From Anaerolineae bacterium (GTDB lineage: Bacteria > Chloroflexota > Anaerolineae > DUEN01), in assembly GCA_025060615.1 (NCBI GenBank), contig JANXBS010000003.1, positions 48,441 through 112,440 on the forward strand: 64,000 nucleotides of DNA. The letters are read 5' to 3'. Shown in pieces: positions 61,042 to 64,000 of this stretch. The notes under the pieces are model-generated. The model was not told where the DNA came from and did not search any database. It worked only from the letters and a program-made list of their open reading frames with translations. Numbering within the stretch: position 1 is the stretch's first letter; each line of letters starts with the position of its first letter. A program made the position numbers and the translations under genes.

Positions 61042-62439
61042 TTATCCGACCCGGAACGGCTCGTCGCCCATCTTCTCTTTGAGCTTATCCATCTCCGCCT
61101 GAAGCTCTTCGTGGGCAGCTTGTACTGCTTCTTCGACGGTGACCTCGCCGTTCCAAATCCCCTGATAATGGCGATTAAGCAAAGGCTCGATGAGGTTGAA
61201 GTTGGGCGGTGACACCACTGTATCAGCGTAGTCCAGTGACTCGTAGAAGATAGCCGTGTTAGGTGGACCGTATTGCCTGAATTCAGGCGAATTCGCCACG
61301 GAGCGAAGTGTAGGAATGTTGCCCCCTACCTTGACCATATCCATAGATGCTTCAGGGCCAGATAGAAGAGTCAGCATTTGCCATGCTTCATCCGGGTTCT
61401 TGCACGAGGTGGTCATCCCCCATCCGTCTGTGCCGGCCACTGTCCGTAGCGGACCGGACTTATGCGGCTGATATTGCAAATCATAAGTGGTGAAGCCGGC
61501 TTGCATAGCCCCACCGATACACCAGCGGCCACAGGTCCGCATCGCCAGATGCCCGGAGTGGAACTGGCCCCACTCGTCCCAGCCAGCCGGGTTGGGAGCA
61601 ACTTTATACTTCAGGATCAAGTCGGCTAGGAATTGTAGCGTCTCAGCAACCTTTGGATCGAGCATGTTCGAATCGCGCCAGTCATCGGTCAAGGGGCTGG
61701 TATCGTTCACGAAGTACCAGGCGCACATTCCGAACATGCCTCCTCCCCAGAACGAGTAGGCATAGAGGTCATCGGCTGTGCCTTTAACGTCGGCGATCTT
61801 CAGACAGACCTCAAGGAAGTCCTCCCACGTCCAATCGGGTTTAGGCGGATCGATCCCTTTCTCTTCGAAGATCTTAGTGTTGTAGTGTATGACCATGTTG
61901 TTCCACGAGAAGGGGAACTCCATCTGCTCGCCCTTCCATTTCAGCATATTGCGTAACAGCTCATGGGTATCGTTCATGAGCATATCTTTGGCTTTCGGAT
62001 CCGCGTCGAAGAACGGATCCAGAGGACGCAGGATCTTGGTGGTAGACAGCAGTGGGATCCCCTCGACGGCGATCATGACCAGGTCAAGCTGCTCGCCGCC
62101 GGCAATACGAGTGATGATGAGGTCTGCATATCCCGACCAACCTCCGGGCATATCCGTCTGTCCCACTTCGAGGGTGATGTTCGGATATCGCTCCTTGGCC
62201 CGCTTGAGCGTGCCGTCCCAAGTTTGCACGCCCATTTGGGATGTCGCAACGATCCTCACGGGCTGAGCGGGTGCTTTGGGTGGCGCCGCGGCTTCCTTGG
62301 GGGCCTCAGCCGGCTGCGGAGCGGCCTGTGGGACTGTGCAGGCCGCCATCAACGCCCCTGTAAGCGTCGCCGCTGAAAGGCGTAACATCTCCCGGCGGCT
62401 AATCTTGCGCGCCATGAACGAATGATCTTGTGTTAGCAT
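61042..62439 (-). CDS. ABC sugar-binding lipoprotein with Tat-type signal
   Basis: 465 residues from the ATG at 62439, which follows AGGAGG. The signal carries S-R-R-E-M-L (twin-arginine type) and a lipobox L-M-A-A-Cys. The rest is an extracellular solute-binding protein family 1 fold: W-E-D-F-L-E-V-C-L-K-I-A-D, Y-A-Y-S-F-W-G-G-G, W-M-L-T-L-L-S-G-P-E. It delivers an unknown oligosaccharide to the permeases encoded downstream. An Ala/Pro/Lys-rich spacer follows the lipid anchor. Confidence 0.92.
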   Translation of the reverse strand: MLTQDHSFMARKISRREMLRLSAATLTGALMAACTVPQAAPQPAEAPKEAAAPPKAPAQPVRIVATSQMGVQTWDGTLKRAKERYPNITLEVGQTDMPGGWSGYADLIITRIAGGEQLDLVMIAVEGIPLLSTTKILRPLDPFFDADPKAKDMLMNDTHELLRNMLKWKGEQMEFPFSWNNMVIHYNTKIFEEKGIDPPKPDWTWEDFLEVCLKIADVKGTADDLYAYSFWGGGMFGMCAWYFVNDTSPLTDDWRDSNMLDPKVAETLQFLADLILKYKVAPNPAGWDEWGQFHSGHLAMRTCGRWCIGGAMQAGFTTYDLQYQPHKSGPLRTVAGTDGWGMTTSCKNPDEAWQMLTLLSGPEASMDMVKVGGNIPTLRSVANSPEFRQYGPPNTAIFYESLDYADTVVSPPNFNLIEPLLNRHYQGIWNGEVTVEEAVQAAHEELQAEMDKLKEKMGDEPFRVG

Positions 62440-62549
62440 CTTTCTGCCTCCTAATTATAATTTCGGTAAGCTAACAAGTCTACCTCAATCCGCAAGATAC
62501 GAAGCGATAGCTCCGGTTTTGAGTAGTTTGTCGTCATCGAGATCGCTAG

Positions 62550-63536
62550 TCAGCGAGTTAACGTATAATCCACAGGCCTGAAGCACAACACTTGCCTTCC
62601 CTCAGGCAATTCTATCATCGGTGGTTTGTGCTGCCTGCAAATCTGACGGGCATAAACGCAGCGTGGGGCGAATTTGCAGGCTGTTGCTGTATATTCTTTT
62701 ACTTCGAGATCTGGCAACGTAAAATTTTCACTCCATTTCTCACCGATTTTGGGAATAGATTCCATCAACAGCTCTGTATATGGATGAGCTGGCTCGGTCA
62801 AGATCATGTTGGATGGGCCATATTCGACTACATGACCTCGATACATGATAGCAATTGAGTCACTCACATAATAAGCTGTGGAAAGGTCATGAGTAATATA
62901 TAGGAAACTAATGTTATGCGAACTTTTCAGGCTGAGAAACAGATTCACAATGTTCATCCGCAAGGAAGCATCAATCATGCTCACCGGTTCATCGGCGATG
63001 ATCAGTCTGGGTTTAGGGATCAAGGCGCGCGCCACTGAGATCCTTTGAAGTTCTCCTCCAGAGAACTGGTTAGGGTATTTTCCCGATACTGCATTCAGGT
63101 CGAGTCCCACTGAAGAAAGCGCGTCAGCGATGACCTCACGCGCTTCTCGGCGGTTGCCAACGATCCCGAGATTGATGGCTGTTTCATATAGATAGGTATC
63201 CACTGGCTTACGCATGCTGAATGTCTCAAAGGGGTTCTGAAAGATAGGTTGCACAAGCCGCTTAAACTGATGATCGTCTATCTTATCTCTTGCTTTAAAC
63301 AGGCTTTTGCCTTCAAGGAAGACCTCTCCTCTAGTAGGCTCCACCAACCTGAGTAGGATACGAGCTAAGGTGGTTTTTCCACTCCCGGACTCACCCACAA
63401 TACTCAAAATGGATGGGGTATTACCATCCATAGACAGACTTACATGGTCAACCGCGACCAGCCTGATCCCCCAAACCAGGCCGCCAATTCGAAATACCTT
63501 TGTGACATTATTAATCTCGATCAGTTTATTGCCCAT
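62550..63536 (-). CDS. Oligopeptide ABC transporter ATP-binding protein, OppF-type
   Basis: 328 residues from ATG 63536; a GTG at 63560 directly after the oppD stop is an alternative start. Walker A G-E-S-G-S-G-K-T-T, signature F-S-G-G-E-L-Q-R-I, Walker B L-I-I-A-D-E-P-V-S-M-I-D-A-S-L-R. The usual L-S-G-G-Q is a variant. The C-terminal part has C-x6-C-x6-C-R-Q, the OppD/F extension. Substrates may be peptides or, as in many thermophiles, oligosaccharides. Confidence 0.92.
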   Translation of the reverse strand: MGNKLIEINNVTKVFRIGGLVWGIRLVAVDHVSLSMDGNTPSILSIVGESGSGKTTLARILLRLVEPTRGEVFLEGKSLFKARDKIDDHQFKRLVQPIFQNPFETFSMRKPVDTYLYETAINLGIVGNRREAREVIADALSSVGLDLNAVSGKYPNQFSGGELQRISVARALIPKPRLIIADEPVSMIDASLRMNIVNLFLSLKSSHNISFLYITHDLSTAYYVSDSIAIMYRGHVVEYGPSNMILTEPAHPYTELLMESIPKIGEKWSENFTLPDLEVKEYTATACKFAPRCVYARQICRQHKPPMIELPEGRQVLCFRPVDYTLTR

Positions 63537-63560
63537 AGCTCTTATACGGGTAGGCAGCAC

Positions 63561-64000
63561 CTATTGGCGCAGATGGCAAGCTACATAATGCCTTGGTTCA
63601 ATCTCGAGTAACTGGGGGTCTATTTGGCGACAGATATCCATCGCGAAAGGACACCGAGGCGCAAAACGACATCCACTGGGTAAATTGAGAAGACTAGGCG
63701 GAGCACCAGCGATCCCTTCTCTCTTAGTACGGTCTCCAATGCGAGGCAATGATTTGATCAACAGATCCGTATAGGGATGCAGTGGACGATTGAAAACCAT
63801 CTCCGTTAAACCTAACTCAACTATTCTGCCAGCATACATGATCGCCATTCGATGAGAGATTTGGTAATGTACGCCCATATCATGAGAAACGACCAGCAGC
63901 GTGTTCTGCATCCTCTGCTGCACTTGAGTCAGCATCCTGAGGATGCCTCTCTGCACTACTACATCAAGAGCGGTGGTCGGCTCGTCAGCCAGGACGATCT
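63561..64000 (-). CDS. Oligopeptide ABC transporter ATP-binding protein, OppD-type, C-terminal part
   Basis: The gene runs off the window's end. The visible part has L-A-D-E-P-T-T-A-L-D-V (Walker B), V-S-H-D-M-G-V (switch His) and the C-terminal C-R-F-A-P-R-C-P-F-A-M-D-I-C extension of OppD. It abuts oppF. Confidence 0.9.
   Translation of the reverse strand, partial: IVLADEPTTALDVVVQRGILRMLTQVQQRMQNTLLVVSHDMGVHYQISHRMAIMYAGRIVELGLTEMVFNRPLHPYTDLLIKSLPRIGDRTKREGIAGAPPSLLNLPSGCRFAPRCPFAMDICRQIDPQLLEIEPRHYVACHLRQ

Noticed and set aside
62454-62482. Promoter TAGACT-17-TATAAT before the sugar-binding protein gene
   Set aside because: Its start point would fall on the ribosome site of the gene, leaving almost no leader; the real promoter is probably further upstream.
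1-64000. CRISPR arrays, complete insertion sequences, rRNA genes
   Set aside because: No regularly spaced repeats, no transposase gene and no rRNA signature seen on either strand.

Overview
The window reads as a contiguous piece of a moderately GC-rich, probably thermophilic bacterial chromosome. The gene content points to the phylum Chloroflexota, perhaps the Anaerolineae or a related class. That placement is inference: it rests on a large (Alu-containing) SRP RNA, a PyrF-PyrE fusion protein, a DUF4349 lipoprotein, many sugar ABC/GH genes and the overall gene style. No 16S rRNA gene is present to test it. Most of the sequence is densely coded, with few mobile elements and no CRISPR array.

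Layout. 1-2166: the tail of an MBL-fold hydrolase, a TPR membrane protein and a complete tmRNA gene. 2234-6291: a Fur-type regulator with feoA-feoB-feoC ferrous-iron uptake, then a probably frameshifted methyltransferase. 6331-12567 (minus): mutS with a translationally coupled MntA/HepT-type pair, then galT and pyruvate kinase. 12594-21146 (minus): a carbohydrate-processing cluster with ThuA, CE7 esterase, Gfo/Idh, GH116 glycosidase, a sulfatase-fold protein and an inositol-phosphatase-type enzyme. 21619-25290: an M1 peptidase lipoprotein, dnaA and a DnaA-box cluster that marks a likely chromosome origin. 25382-30623: a Nudix-GNAT fusion, a phosphoesterase, a DUF4349 lipoprotein and a large membrane protein with three cNMP-type domains and two PH domains. 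30628-35205 (minus): the classic rpsB-tsf-pyrH-frr-uppS-cdsA run. 35414-43928: Trm112-like, membrane and CapA-like proteins, YjbQ, a dehydrogenase, a second GalT-type enzyme, a HerA-like ATPase, a GNAT protein and SSB.

44023-46543 holds the SRP RNA, a small conserved-looking protein and two nearly identical tRNA-Ser genes that flank a 1.3-kb stretch containing ABC-permease debris. 46641-48602 holds an unrecognised lipoprotein built from two copies of one domain, after a long leader, plus a small membrane protein. 48700-55532 is a pyrimidine operon (pyrC, pyrB, a pyrophosphate-type phosphofructokinase, pyrFE, pyrD, pyrK) that covers the route from carbamoyl phosphate to UMP; pyrH lies in the rpsB operon. 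55663-64000 (minus) is a second carbohydrate locus: a solute-binding lipoprotein, two sugar-ABC permeases, a YesL-like protein and a second GH116 enzyme, preceded by oligopeptide-type ABC ATPases that run off the window.

Most genes are familiar housekeeping or carbohydrate genes. The least explained pieces are the duplicated-domain lipoprotein at 47205, the cNMP/PH sensor at 28212, the toxin-antitoxin pair inside the mutS operon, and the PPi-dependent phosphofructokinase inside the pyrimidine operon. I did not see a clear-cut new defence or mobile system.
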